From assembly GCA_963775275.1 (NCBI GenBank), contig CAVZII010000005.1:4278001-4342000 (forward strand): a stretch of DNA of 64,000 nt. Direction: 5' to 3'. How positions within the stretch are numbered: position 1 is the first letter of the stretch; each line of letters starts with the position of its first letter. The position numbers and the translations under genes were made by a program. Of this stretch, positions 53,294-61,813 are shown piece by piece. The notes below the pieces were generated by a model that did no database searches, was not told where the DNA came from, and worked only from the letters and a program-made list of their open reading frames with translations. Origin of the DNA: JANWHQ01 sp963775275 (GTDB lineage Bacteria > Pseudomonadota > Alphaproteobacteria > Caulobacterales > Caulobacteraceae).

Positions 53294-53493
53294 TCGTCTT
53301 CCTTAGCGGCCGACGGGGGGCTGGGACAGCCGGCCCACCACACCTTGATCGCCGCCGGCGCGCCGGGGATCTCGGCCAGGTCCAGCTCGAGCTGGATGCG
53401 ATCGCGCGGCAGCCAGGCGCCGACGGCGAAGCTGCCGAACGCGCGCGCCGCGCGACGATCCGCGCTATCGCCCGCGGCGTGATGCCGAAATGA
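53290..53493 (-). CDS. Possible small coding frame coupled to the PTH2 gene
   Basis: A minus-strand frame with strongly GC-biased third positions encodes FGSFAVGAWLPRDRIQLEL, then DLAEIPGAPAAIKVWWAGCP and a TGA overlapping the PTH2 start. No ATG, GTG or TTG lies at a sensible place upstream, so the start is undetermined and the true gene may be frameshifted. I do not recognise the family. Confidence 0.35.
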   Translation of the reverse strand, partial: SFRHHAAGDSADRRAARAFGSFAVGAWLPRDRIQLELDLAEIPGAPAAIKVWWAGCPSPPSAAKEDE

Positions 53494-53506
53494 GCGGCCG
53501 GGGCGG

Positions 53507-53821
53507 CTAGCCGCCGGAGGCGATCACGTCCAGGACCTCCACCCCGCCGCCCATCTGGCCGTCGACCAGCTCACCCATGCGCGCCCCGACCTCGGCGTAG
53601 TGCGGGGTCCTGGAATGGGCGTCGAAGGCCGCCTGGTCGGCGAACACCTCCACCACCACGAACACCTTCGGGTCGGCGCGGCTGCGGAAGATGGCGTGCT
53701 GCAGCATCCCCGGCTCGTGCACTTTGGCGAGCGCGCTCAGCTCCTGGAAGAAGCTCGCCATCTCGTCTTCCTTCCCGGGCTTGGCCGTCAGCTTGCCCAC
53801 CACGCCGATGCTCCCGCTCAT
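53507..53821 (-). CDS. Antibiotic biosynthesis monooxygenase (ABM) domain protein
   Basis: The 104-residue protein is a single ABM ferredoxin-like domain, with VVGKLTAKPGKEDEMASFF at the start and the central HAIFRSRADPKVFVVVEVFADQ followed by AFDAHSRTPHYAEVG. Relatives are cofactor-free monooxygenases (YgiN-type quinol oxygenases) or haem-degrading enzymes. The ATG is at 53821. No pathway neighbours are obvious. Confidence 0.85.
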   Translation of the reverse strand: MSGSIGVVGKLTAKPGKEDEMASFFQELSALAKVHEPGMLQHAIFRSRADPKVFVVVEVFADQAAFDAHSRTPHYAEVGARMGELVDGQMGGGVEVLDVIASGG

Positions 53822-53969
53822 GCTCTCCTCCCTGCCGGCCTTGCTCTTTCCCCCCATCCACAAGCGCGCCGGCGGCGCCATGTCCAGCACCGGCGCGGGC
53901 GGTCGAGGCTGCGTTCCATTATGTCTCTGACGGCGTGAGAGCAGATTGGCGGAGTGAACAGGCTTTCCA

Positions 53970-54470
53970 TGGCGTCCGACATTCCCTCGAACCGGAGCCT
54001 GGTGATCGGCGGCACGGGCATGCTGTCGGCCGCCACCCGCTGGCTGGCCGCACGGTCCGGGAAGACGCTCGTCGTGGCGCGCCGGGCCCGCCGGTTGCGC
54101 GCCGGAGGACAGCGCCCTCATCTGTCTTGACCTGGACTGGAACAGCGCCCTGTTCCGGGATGGACTTCTCCGCGCCCTGGCCGCCGGCCCCTCGATCGAC
54201 CGCATCCTGATCTGGCTGCACGAGCCCGAGCCGATCCTTGGCTGGCTTCTTCCCGAGCTGGCCGACGCCCTGACCGTGCTCGTGCTCGGGAGCCTCGACG
54301 GCCGGCCCGCCGCCCCGCCGAGCGCCGGCCGGCTGGTGACCGTTCGCTTCGGCAGCAAACCTTCCGTCGACGGCGGCCGCCGCTGGCTCACCCATGCCGA
54401 GATCAGCCAAGGCGCCGCCGCCCTCGCCGATGGTCGCTCGCGCGTGGTCGGCGGCCTGGCGCCGGCTTAG
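53970..54470 (+). pseudogene. Small Rossmann-fold (SDR-like) protein, one-base frameshift
   Basis: From ATG 53970 (GTG 53955 also in frame) the sequence reads SLVIGGTGMLSAATRWLAAR, an NAD-binding GxxGM motif, then TLVVARRARRL. Here the frame breaks; dropping one C at about 54099 gives APEDSALICLDLDWNSALF and a continuous chain to the TAG at 54470, about 166 residues in all. It resembles short uncharacterised dehydrogenase-like proteins that start the same way. The last bases overlap the converging PhnB-like gene by four. Confidence 0.65.
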
Positions 54471-54940
54471 ACGGCCGCCGCGGCCTCCAGCGCCGCGATG
54501 TCGATCTTGCCCATCGTCAGCATGGCCTGGGTGGCGCGGCCGGCCACGGCCGGATCGGAGCTCGACAGCAGCCGCGTCAGCGCCTTCGGCGTGATCTGCC
54601 AGGAGAAGCCCCAGCGGTCCTTCAGCCAACCGCAACGGCTCTCGTGCCCGCCGTTGGCGGTCAGGCAGTCCCACAGGCGGTCGACCTCGGCCTGGTCCTC
54701 GCAGATCACCTGCATGGAGAAGGACTCGTTGGGCGTGAACATCGGCCCGGCGTTCAGAGCCTGAAACGGGACGCCGTCCAGCTCGAAGCTGACCACCTGC
54801 ACCTTGCTCGCGCCGCCTGTCCGCGCGTCGGCGAAACGGGTGACGCCGGTGACCCGCGAGTTCGGGATCAGGGACACATAAAGCTCGGCCGCCTGTTCGG
54901 CCTCGCTGTCGAACCACAGGAACGGGGTGACCTTGGGCAT
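54467..54940 (-). CDS. VOC-superfamily protein, PhnB/3-demethylubiquinone methyltransferase-like
   Basis: The 157-residue protein, from ATG 54940 behind GGAGGC, has the typical opening KVTPFLWFDSEAEQAAELYVS and later GWLKDRWGFSWQITPKAL. These vicinal-oxygen-chelate proteins are named for demethylubiquinone methyltransferase but most lack proof of that activity. The C-terminal ATQAMLTMGKIDIAALEAA is family-typical. Probably monocistronic. Confidence 0.85.
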   Translation of the reverse strand: MPKVTPFLWFDSEAEQAAELYVSLIPNSRVTGVTRFADARTGGASKVQVVSFELDGVPFQALNAGPMFTPNESFSMQVICEDQAEVDRLWDCLTANGGHESRCGWLKDRWGFSWQITPKALTRLLSSSDPAVAGRATQAMLTMGKIDIAALEAAAAV

Positions 54941-55021
54941 GGCTGCCTCCTCGTCGCGCATGATGCCCAAGGACGGACGGGGGCCACAGAATCCGACAAC
55001 GCGGGCAGGGCGAGAACGGTG

Positions 55022-55402
55022 CTACCGTTTCCGGCTCAGATACGCGCCAAGATCGGCGAGATCGGCGTCGCTGAGCTCGGTCTTCCTGAAGAACGGCATC
55101 ATCCCCGAGCCATGGCGGACGTAGAACCTCACCACGTCCGGCGTCAGGTCCGTCCTCTGCTCGAGCTCGGCCGGCTTCTTGCCGGCGTACTTGTTGGCCA
55201 GCGACTGGGTGCCCGCCGCATCCGGCGCGTTCCCGTGGCAGATCTGGCAATGGCTTTCGAAGACGACCTTGCCGCGGTCGACAGCGCTGGCCGGATCCTT
55301 CGCCGGGGCGATCGGCGTGCGGCTCCAGGACCAGGGGGCGGCCGCGGCCGGCGCGGCGATCAGCGCGCCGGCAAGGGCCGTTAGAACGAGCGTCCGGCTC
55401 AT
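55022..55402 (-). CDS. Cytochrome c subunit of a PCMH-like enzyme
   Basis: The 126-residue protein has a signal peptide (LVLTALAGALIAAPAAA) and one haem site CQICH near residue 52, with a probable Met ligand in GSGMMPFF near residue 100. Its ATG overlaps the stop of the flavoprotein gene (ATGA). A flavoprotein plus small cytochrome pair is the architecture of p-cresol methylhydroxylase and eugenol hydroxylase, in which the cytochrome takes electrons from the flavin in the periplasm. Confidence 0.87.
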   Translation of the reverse strand: MSRTLVLTALAGALIAAPAAAAPWSWSRTPIAPAKDPASAVDRGKVVFESHCQICHGNAPDAAGTQSLANKYAGKKPAELEQRTDLTPDVVRFYVRHGSGMMPFFRKTELSDADLADLGAYLSRKR

Positions 55403-56994
55403 GTGCGCCCTCCCCTCATCGACTTGGGCCAGATGCCGTAGCGGCCGGCCGAGAGGATTCCGTTCGGGTCCATGGCGTCCTTCAGCCGCTCGTGCAGACG
55501 GCGCAGCGCGTGGTCGTTCCAGCTGTAGACGCCGAGCGCCTGCTCCATCATCGCCGGGTGCACGCGGTATTCGCCCCAGCCGTGCTGGGCGCCCACCTCC
55601 ACCAGCCTGGAGAACAGCTCGCGCGCCTTCCTGTTGGTCGCCTCCTCCTTGCCGGTGGGGATGGCGTAGATCAGGGTGAGCGCCCGCTGGTGGTAGAACT
55701 GGGGCACGCCGCCCAGGGGCTCGACGCCGGCGTCGGCGAACACCTTGCCGAAGGTCTCCAGCGCCTCGAGGATCGTCGGCCCGTCGATCGGGATGATCGG
55801 CGAGAAGTCCATGTGCCCCTCCAGCGGCGGCGCATCGGGGAACCGCCGGGAGGTGAAGAGCACCAGGGTCGGGATGCCGAGCACGGGCCGGTCGGGCGTC
55901 GCCGCGGCCTGGTCGTCGCTCAGGGGGAAGGTGAAGCGGGCGTCCTCGCTGAAGCTCGCGCCCTCGATGGCGGCGAAGCGGCCCTTCACATAGTCCCACT
56001 GCGCCTGGATCACGGCCGGCGGGCCGTAGAAGGTGAACTGCGAGGTCCAGAACGGCTGCTTGTTGGCCTTGGCGTATGCGTTCAGCGCCTCGGCCGAGGC
56101 GCCGCCGGCCTTGCCGCGCAGCGCGATCAGCGCCGCGTCAGAGCCCGACAGGATCGGGCTCACGAAGCCGGTCTGCGAGGGGACGATGCCGCGGTAGATC
56201 AGGTTGGCCATGATCTCGACGAACGGGCCGATGTCCTCGCGGCGCGGGACGCTGACCGAGACGGTGAGCGCGGCCTCCGGCTCGGGCATCAGCCAGAAGC
56301 CCATCTTGGTGACGACGCCGAAGTTCGACTGGGCGAAGAGGCCGTCGACCATGGGCCCGACGCCATAGCGGAACTGCTGCCAGGTCTTGGCCCCCGGCAG
56401 GGCGCCCATGCCGGTCCTCACCACCTCGCCGTCGGCGAGGACCACCTCCATGCCGCAGCGGGCCTCGAAGTGGTCGCGGTAGGGCAGCGCCGTGCGCCCG
56501 GCGCCGTGCTCCAGCGAATTGCCGATCAGGCTGCCCCAGCCCGGATCCGGGCAGTCGATCCAGAGCTTGAGCCCCTTCTCCCGGATGTGGCGGTAGAGGT
56601 CGAAGTAGGTCACGCCCGGCTCGACAAGGGCGTAGGCGTTCTGCTCGTTGACCTCGAGGATGCGGTTCATCCGCCGCAGCTCCAGGATCACGCTGCCCGA
56701 GAGCACCGGCGCGGCGCCGCCGTAGGTCAGGTTCTTGCCGGTCGAGAACGGATAGATCGGCACGCCCAGGCGGTTGGCCGTGCGCATCACGGCCTGCACC
56801 TCTTCCACGCTTGCCGGCGCAACCGCGGCCGAGGCCATGCGCTCGTCCGGCTCGCCCCAGAGCGGGCTGTAGGCGTCGCGATAGAGCTCCAGGTCCTCGT
56901 CCGAGGTGAACACCCAGTCCTTGCCGACCGCGGCCTGGAACTCGGCGATGGCCGTCCGGAAGTCCTGGGGACTGACCCCCGGCGCGATCCTCAT
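55399..56994 (-). CDS. FAD-linked oxidase, p-cresol methylhydroxylase/vanillyl-alcohol oxidase family
   Basis: The 531-residue protein has an N-terminal FAD-binding PCMH-type domain (YPFSTGKNLTYGGAAPVLSG near residue 85; DPGWGSLIGNSLEHGAGRT near 150) and the VAO-type C-terminal substrate domain (APPLEGHMDFSPIIPIDG, MDPNGILSAGRYGIW). It would hydroxylate or oxidise a para-alkylphenol such as p-cresol, 4-ethylphenol or eugenol with water. Start ATG 56994 overlaps the MarR stop by four bases. The covalent-FAD residue could not be placed by eye. The coupled cytochrome gene supports a dehydrogenase rather than an oxidase. Confidence 0.88.
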   Translation of the reverse strand: MRIAPGVSPQDFRTAIAEFQAAVGKDWVFTSDEDLELYRDAYSPLWGEPDERMASAAVAPASVEEVQAVMRTANRLGVPIYPFSTGKNLTYGGAAPVLSGSVILELRRMNRILEVNEQNAYALVEPGVTYFDLYRHIREKGLKLWIDCPDPGWGSLIGNSLEHGAGRTALPYRDHFEARCGMEVVLADGEVVRTGMGALPGAKTWQQFRYGVGPMVDGLFAQSNFGVVTKMGFWLMPEPEAALTVSVSVPRREDIGPFVEIMANLIYRGIVPSQTGFVSPILSGSDAALIALRGKAGGASAEALNAYAKANKQPFWTSQFTFYGPPAVIQAQWDYVKGRFAAIEGASFSEDARFTFPLSDDQAAATPDRPVLGIPTLVLFTSRRFPDAPPLEGHMDFSPIIPIDGPTILEALETFGKVFADAGVEPLGGVPQFYHQRALTLIYAIPTGKEEATNRKARELFSRLVEVGAQHGWGEYRVHPAMMEQALGVYSWNDHALRRLHERLKDAMDPNGILSAGRYGIWPKSMRGGRT

Positions 56995-57497
56995 TCCGGT
57001 CGTCCCTTCCCTTCGACTCTCTTGGCCTCGCCGCCGCCCGGACGGTGAGCGTCCAGCAATGACATGTTCGCGGTCATCCGCTTGAGCAGGTCGAAGAGCC
57101 GCGCGCGGTCGCCCTTGTCGAGGCCGTGCAACAGCCGCTCCTCGCGCTCGAGCGAGGCCTGGATCACCTTGTCGTGCAACGCCTGGCCCGCCGCCGTCAG
57201 CGTCAGCAGCGTGCGCCGGTTGTCGGCGGGGTCCTCCTGGGCCGTCAGCAGGCCGCGCCGGATCAGCGAATGGGTGGCGCGGCTGACGGAGGACTTGTCC
57301 ACCCCGGACATCGTCCCCACCCGGTTGGCGGTGACGCCGGGCTGGGCGGCGGCCATGGCCATCACCCGCCACTCCATCACCCCGATCCCGAAGCTGCGCA
57401 TGTAGACGCGCGAGGCGCTGGCCGAGACCTTGTTGGCCAGGGCGACCAGGAGGAAGGCGGCGTGGGCGTCGGGGTCGAGGCGCGGATCGTCTGTCAT
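56991..57497 (-). CDS. MarR family transcriptional regulator
   Basis: The 168-residue protein has the MarR winged helix: VMEWRVMAMAAAQPGVTANRV, SGVDKSSVSRATHSLIRRGLL and the wing RTLLTLTAAGQALHD. It lies inside the operon between the SDR gene and the flavoprotein gene, overlapping the latter. MarR proteins of catabolic operons usually repress and respond to an aromatic acid or its CoA ester. A perfect palindrome in the divergent promoter at 58323 is a candidate operator. Confidence 0.92.
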   Translation of the reverse strand: MTDDPRLDPDAHAAFLLVALANKVSASASRVYMRSFGIGVMEWRVMAMAAAQPGVTANRVGTMSGVDKSSVSRATHSLIRRGLLTAQEDPADNRRTLLTLTAAGQALHDKVIQASLEREERLLHGLDKGDRARLFDLLKRMTANMSLLDAHRPGGGEAKRVEGKGRPE

Positions 57498-57510
57498 GGC
57501 GGGAGCTGCC

Positions 57511-58269
57511 CTATCCGGCCGTGATCGAGCAGCCGCCGTCGACGTGCAGGACCGCGCCGTTGATGTAGCTGGCTTCGCTGGAGAGCAGGAAGGCGATGGC
57601 GCGGGCGAGGTCGATTTCCTCCCCGAGCCGTCCGAGCGGGGTCTTGCGCTTGCGAAGCTCGTAGCCCGCCTCGTCCACCACCGCCCGGGCGCCCGGCGTC
57701 GGCACCGGCCCTGGGACCACGGCGTTGACCCTGATCCCCCTCGGTCCGAGCTCGACCGCCAGCGATCGGGTGACGTTGCGGATCGCGCCTTTGATCGCCG
57801 AGTAGATTACCGTGTTCGGATAACCCTGGTCGGCGGCCGGCGAGGAGAAGTTGACGATCGCGCCGCCACGGCCCGGGTCCATGTGCTCCAGGAGGGCCTG
57901 GGCGCTCCAGACCGGCGCCTTCAGCCCCACCGCCAGCATCTTGTCGAAGGTCTCCTCGGTGACGTCTGAGACGGGCTCGTACCGGATCCACATGGCGCTG
58001 TTGACGATCGCGTCGAGCCGCCCGGCCCTTCCCGCGAAGTCGGCCGCGACTTTGCCGAAGGCGTCGCGCCCGCCGAGGTCGGCCGCGAAGGCCCAGGCCC
58101 TGCCGCCCGCGCTCGTAATCGCGTCTGCAACCTCATCGGCCGTCCGAGCGTCGAGGTCGGCGACGCCCACCGCAGCGCCAGAGGCCGCCAGCAGCTCGGC
58201 GGCGCCGCGGCCGAGCCCGCGCCCGCCGCCCGTCACCAGGATCGCCTGGCCCGTCAGATCGAACGGCAT
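57511..58269 (-). CDS. Short-chain dehydrogenase/reductase
   Basis: The 252-residue protein is a classical SDR: cofactor motif VTGGGRGLGRGAAEL, acidic Asp in GVADLDART favouring NAD, the NSAM variant of the NNAG motif, catalytic Ser in VNFSSPAA and YSAIK around residue 152, and a C-terminal ASYINGAVLHVDGG. It is first gene of the SDR-marR-flavoprotein-cytochrome operon. It may oxidise an alcohol formed by the flavoprotein, but that is inference from position. Confidence 0.9.
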   Translation of the reverse strand: MPFDLTGQAILVTGGGRGLGRGAAELLAASGAAVGVADLDARTADEVADAITSAGGRAWAFAADLGGRDAFGKVAADFAGRAGRLDAIVNSAMWIRYEPVSDVTEETFDKMLAVGLKAPVWSAQALLEHMDPGRGGAIVNFSSPAADQGYPNTVIYSAIKGAIRNVTRSLAVELGPRGIRVNAVVPGPVPTPGARAVVDEAGYELRKRKTPLGRLGEEIDLARAIAFLLSSEASYINGAVLHVDGGCSITAG

Positions 58270-58322
58270 TCACGCTCTCCCCAAATCCCAACGGCCTTGT
58301 CGTCTTCGACTATGCCGCTAAC

Positions 58323-58338
58323 GGTTGCTTTTGCAACC
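58323..58338. promoter_or_regulatory. Perfect palindrome, candidate MarR operator
   Basis: GGTTGC, four T, then GCAACC form a perfect inverted repeat in the 111 bp gap between the divergent SDR and TauD operons. MarR dimers bind palindromes of about this size. A marR gene lies two genes away, so shared control of both operons is plausible. Unproven. Confidence 0.6.
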
Positions 58339-58380
58339 AATTTAGCCCTATGACGGCTCACGCCCAACCGGAGCCGGTCC

Positions 58381-59205
58381 ATGACCCATCTCGACGTTCG
58401 TCCCCTCGCCGGCGCCGGCGGCGCCGAGATCCATGGCGTGGACCTCTCGCGCGAGCTGGACAACGCCACCGCCCAGGCGGTGCATGACGCTTTCCTCGAG
58501 CACATCGCCATCTTCTTTCCGAACCAGAGCCTGAGTCCCCAGGTCATGGAGCGGTTCGTCGGGCGGTTCGGCGACCCCCTCGTCCATCCCTACCTGAAGC
58601 CTGTGGGGGGCACGACCTACGTCCACGAGCTGCGCAAGGAGCCGAGCCAGACCGTCAACTTCGGCAACGGCTGGCACGCGGACTTCACCTTCCTGGAGCG
58701 GCCCTCCTTGGCCAACGCCCTCTACGCCCGCATCGTGCCCCGCTCCGGCGGCGACACGGTCTTCATCAACACCACCCTCGCCTACGACTGTCTGTCCGAC
58801 GGCATGAAGCGGATGCTCGGCGGACTGCGCGCCGTACACCGGGTGCACCCCCGCTACGTCACCGACGTGGACGTCATGTCGAATCAGAAGGGCCGGGTGG
58901 TGGACGAAAGCTTCATCCATCCGGTGATCCGCACGCACCCGGAGACCGGGCGCAAGGCGCTCTACCTCAACCCCTCCTTCGTGGCCCAGTTCGAGGACAT
59001 GACCGAGGCCGAGAGCCGGCCGATCATCGAGCACCTGACCAACTACATGGCCCAGCCCGAATTCCAGATCCGCTACCGCTGGTCGGCCGACACCTTCGGG
59101 ATCTGGGACAACCGCTGCTCGCTGCACACGGCGCTGAACGACTATCAGGGCCAGCTGCGCGTCATGCACCGGATGGTCGTGCGGGAGACGTCGCGCCCAA
59201 ACTAA
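58381..59205 (+). CDS. TauD/TfdA family Fe(II)/2-oxoglutarate dioxygenase
   Basis: The 274-residue protein has the TauD fold: AEIHGVDLSRELD near the start, iron ligands in WHADFTF (HxD) near residue 100 and a distal His in NRCSLHTALNDY near residue 248, and the 2-oxoglutarate-binding Arg near the C-terminus in LRVMHRMVV. TfdA-type enzymes hydroxylate ethers, sulfonates or carnitine-like compounds. It is divergent from the PCMH-like operon and heads a set of transport and catabolic genes. The substrate is not known. Confidence 0.9.
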   Translation: MTHLDVRPLAGAGGAEIHGVDLSRELDNATAQAVHDAFLEHIAIFFPNQSLSPQVMERFVGRFGDPLVHPYLKPVGGTTYVHELRKEPSQTVNFGNGWHADFTFLERPSLANALYARIVPRSGGDTVFINTTLAYDCLSDGMKRMLGGLRAVHRVHPRYVTDVDVMSNQKGRVVDESFIHPVIRTHPETGRKALYLNPSFVAQFEDMTEAESRPIIEHLTNYMAQPEFQIRYRWSADTFGIWDNRCSLHTALNDYQGQLRVMHRMVVRETSRPN

Positions 59206-59230
59206 CCCGCCCCTCCCGCCCCAGTTCCTT

Positions 59231-59325
59231 GTCATCCCGGAAGCCGCGCAGCGGCTATCCGGGATCTCAGCCGCCGCCCGGAGATCCCGGCTCTGCGCGG
59301 CTGGCGCCGCTCCGGCCGGGATGAC
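59231..59325. repeat. Palindromic repeat with GTCATCCCGG tips
   Basis: The segment begins GTCATCCCGG and ends CCGGGATGAC, with internal inverted CCGCGCAG/CTGCGCGG and GATCTC/GAGATC parts, so a long branched hairpin can form. It fills much of the 216 bp gap between the TauD and MFS genes. Such GTCATCCCGG palindromes are common dispersed repeats in alphaproteobacterial genomes. Confidence 0.7.
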
Positions 59326-59421
59326 ATCGGGGGAAGGCATCGACGGGCTTGTCCAGCTGGCGAGCGGACACGATGGTGGGGCGGCCACGACAAGAATCGC
59401 GGACACCCGGGGGAGGCGTCA

Positions 59422-60792
59422 TTGACCACGACGGCGCAGAGCGAGCTGGTCGCCGGCATCGACGCCGCGCCGCTGAGGCCCCGCTACTGGGCGAGCTTCG
59501 GCCTCGTCACCCTCCAGCTGATCTGCGAGATCTTCGACTTCTTCGTGGTCGGCTATCTCGTCTCGGCGCTGGCGCCGGCCTGGAAACTCTCGTTCGGCCA
59601 GAGCACCATCATGCTCCTGTCGGCCGGCGTCGGCGCCATCTTCGGCGCCATCGGTTTCGGCTGGCTCGCCGACCGGATCGGGCGCAAGCGCGTGGTGGTC
59701 GCCACCGGGATCATGTGCAGCCTCTGCGCCGGCTCGCTCGCCTTCACGCCGGAGGGCGGCTGGCAGGTCTTCGCCCTCCTGCGGTTCCTGGTCGGCATCG
59801 GCTACGGCGGCGCCGGGGCGAGCCAGTTCGCCCTGATCACGGAATACACGCCCGCCTCCAAGCGCACGCTCCTCAACTCCAGCCTCGCCATCCCGGCCGG
59901 CGTCGGCCTTCTGGTCGCCTCGCTGGTGGTCTCCAACCTCTTCCCCGTCCTCGGCTGGCGCGGGACCGCGGCGCTGGGGTTCGCGCCGATCCTGGTCGCC
60001 CTGGCGATCGCGGTGGTCGCCCCGGAGTCGGCCCGGTGGCTCGCGGCCCGCGGCCAGCTCGAGCGCGCCCGCAAGGCGGCCCGCTCCATGTCGAGCCTGC
60101 CGGACGACGCTTTCGCCAGCGCCGCCCAGGCCGCGCCGCCGACCGCCCCGGCCAGGGTGCGCGACCTGCTGGACCGGCCGCGGCGGTTCTGGCTGGTGGT
60201 GCTGATCCAGCTCGGCATGGGCACGGCCCTGACCGGCGTGGTCCTCTGGGGGCCGACCATCCTCGCCCAGCTCCTGCGGATCACGCCCCAGCAGGCGGCG
60301 GCGGACTTCGTGTTCGTCAGCCTGTCCGGCCTGGCCGGCCGGATGCTCTTCACCGTCCTGCCCCAGCTCATGGGACGTGTGCCCACCGGCCAGATCGCAG
60401 GCTACGCCGGCGCTGCGATGCTGGCCCTGGCGGCCATCTTCCACAACCAACTGATCGGGGCGGTCCCGGCCTTCTTCATCTTCCTGGTGGCGGGCCAGTT
60501 CTTCTACGACGGCGCCCAGGCCAATGCGCTGACCTACTCGACCGAGCTCCACCCCGTGCGCCTCGCCGCCCTGGGCTCGGGACTGTCGGCGGCCTCAGGC
60601 GGGATCGGCAAGATCGTCGGTCCCCTGGCGCTCGGCCTGATCGCCGGCGCGGACAATCTCGTCAGCCCCCACGCCACCGAGCAGGCGGTCGAGCCGGCCT
60701 TCCTGTTCCTGGCGGGCGGCAGCCTGCTGCTGGGCCTGGCCTACACCTTCCTCGGCATTGAAACCCACCGCCGCCCCATGGAGCTGAGTTAG
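59422..60792 (+). CDS. MFS transporter, aromatic acid:H+ symporter type
   Basis: The 456-residue protein starts at a TTG (59422) behind GGGAGG. About twelve membrane helices are seen; the loop 2-3 motif reads GWLADRIGRKRVV, and the first helix has QLICEIFDFFVVGYL with an acidic pair typical of the aromatic acid:H+ symporters. Loop 8-9 has FVSLSGLAGRMLF. It likely imports an aromatic or other small carboxylate used by the neighbouring enzymes. The stop is four bases before the hydrolase start, indicating an operon. Confidence 0.88.
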   Translation: MTTTAQSELVAGIDAAPLRPRYWASFGLVTLQLICEIFDFFVVGYLVSALAPAWKLSFGQSTIMLLSAGVGAIFGAIGFGWLADRIGRKRVVVATGIMCSLCAGSLAFTPEGGWQVFALLRFLVGIGYGGAGASQFALITEYTPASKRTLLNSSLAIPAGVGLLVASLVVSNLFPVLGWRGTAALGFAPILVALAIAVVAPESARWLAARGQLERARKAARSMSSLPDDAFASAAQAAPPTAPARVRDLLDRPRRFWLVVLIQLGMGTALTGVVLWGPTILAQLLRITPQQAAADFVFVSLSGLAGRMLFTVLPQLMGRVPTGQIAGYAGAAMLALAAIFHNQLIGAVPAFFIFLVAGQFFYDGAQANALTYSTELHPVRLAALGSGLSAASGGIGKIVGPLALGLIAGADNLVSPHATEQAVEPAFLFLAGGSLLLGLAYTFLGIETHRRPMELS

Positions 60793-60796
60793 CCAG

Positions 60797-61624
60797 ATGC
60801 CCTTCATCCATTCCGGCGAGGTGCGTCTCTGGGTCGAGGAGGCCGGGGCCGGCCCGCCGATCCTGTTCCTGCACGAGCTCGCCTCGGACGCCCGCCAGTG
60901 GGCCGGCCAGGTGGCGGCGTTCTCGGCCCGCCATCGCTGCGTGGCTCCCTACGCCCGCGGCTATCCGCCGTCGGACGTCCCCGAGGCCGACGACGCCTAC
61001 CTCTACGATCGGTTCGCGGCCGACATCGACGCGGTCGTCAGCGGCCTCTCCCTGGACCGCCCGATCCTGGTCGGCTGGAGCATGGGGGCCTACGCGGCGC
61101 TCGTTCACGCCCTTCGCCATCCGGGCCGCGCCCGCGCCCTGGTGCTCGCCGGCGTCGGCTCGGGCTCGCCGCCGGACGACGTGGAAGGCTTTCGCGCCGA
61201 CATGGCGGCCCTGGCCGACGTCTACCTCGCCGACGGCGCCGAGGCGGGGGCGGACGCCATCGCCGCCGCAGACAACCGCCAGGCCTTCCGCCGCGATCGG
61301 CCCGAGGCCTGGGCCGCCTGGCTGGCGGACCTCGAGAGCCACCTGGCCGAGGGCATGGCGCGGGTGTGCCGCAACTACCAGGGCAGGCGGCCCTCGCTCC
61401 TCGAGTTCGCGCCTGAGCTCGCACGCCTCGCAATCCCCACGCTGATCATCGTCGGCGACGAGGACGGCCCTTGCCTCGGGATCAGCCGGACCCTGGCCGA
61501 TCTCATCCCGGGCGCGAAGCTCGTGGTGATGGAAGGCGTCGGCCACGCCCCCAACCTCGAGCGCCCCGAAGCCTTCGACGCCGAGGTGATGATGTTCATC
61601 GAGGCGTCGTCCCTTCTCCCATAG
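60797..61624 (+). CDS. Alpha/beta hydrolase, enol-lactonase-like
   Basis: The 275-residue protein has the classical triad: Ser in LVGWSMGAYAAL near residue 96, Asp in VGDEDGP near 220 and His in EGVGHAPNLE near 248, with the oxyanion stretch ILFLHELASDARQW. Resemblance is to 3-oxoadipate enol-lactonase and C-C bond hydrolases of aromatic degradation. Its last codons (SSLLP and stop) lie inside the start of repeat family C. It follows the MFS gene by four bases. Confidence 0.87.
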   Translation: MPFIHSGEVRLWVEEAGAGPPILFLHELASDARQWAGQVAAFSARHRCVAPYARGYPPSDVPEADDAYLYDRFAADIDAVVSGLSLDRPILVGWSMGAYAALVHALRHPGRARALVLAGVGSGSPPDDVEGFRADMAALADVYLADGAEAGADAIAAADNRQAFRRDRPEAWAAWLADLESHLAEGMARVCRNYQGRRPSLLEFAPELARLAIPTLIIVGDEDGPCLGISRTLADLIPGAKLVVMEGVGHAPNLERPEAFDAEVMMFIEASSLLP

Positions 61625-61745
61625 GGGAGGAGGAGGGGCCTGCGCCGAAGGCGCGGGAGGATGAGGGGTGAAGACCTTGGGACGGAACCCCTCACCTTCA
61701 TTTTGCTACGCAACGGGCCCCTTCCTCTCCCGGTTGTCGAGAGGA
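61610..61745 (+). repeat. Dispersed hairpin repeat, family C copy 1
   Basis: A unit of about 136 bp starting TCCCTTCTCCC with AGGAGGGGCC, GCGCCGAAGGCG and GGAGGATGAGGGG, then CCCCTCACCTTC and GGGCCCCTTCCTCTCC. The two halves pair as a long interrupted hairpin. A second copy in the same direction lies at 62527-62662. It overlaps the stop codon of the hydrolase gene. Confidence 0.82.
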
Positions 61746-61813
61746 TAGGAATCTGCCGATCCCACCGGCTGCGGAGCCGCCTTCGCCGGGGTGAGTCGAA
61801 AGGAGCGACAGCC

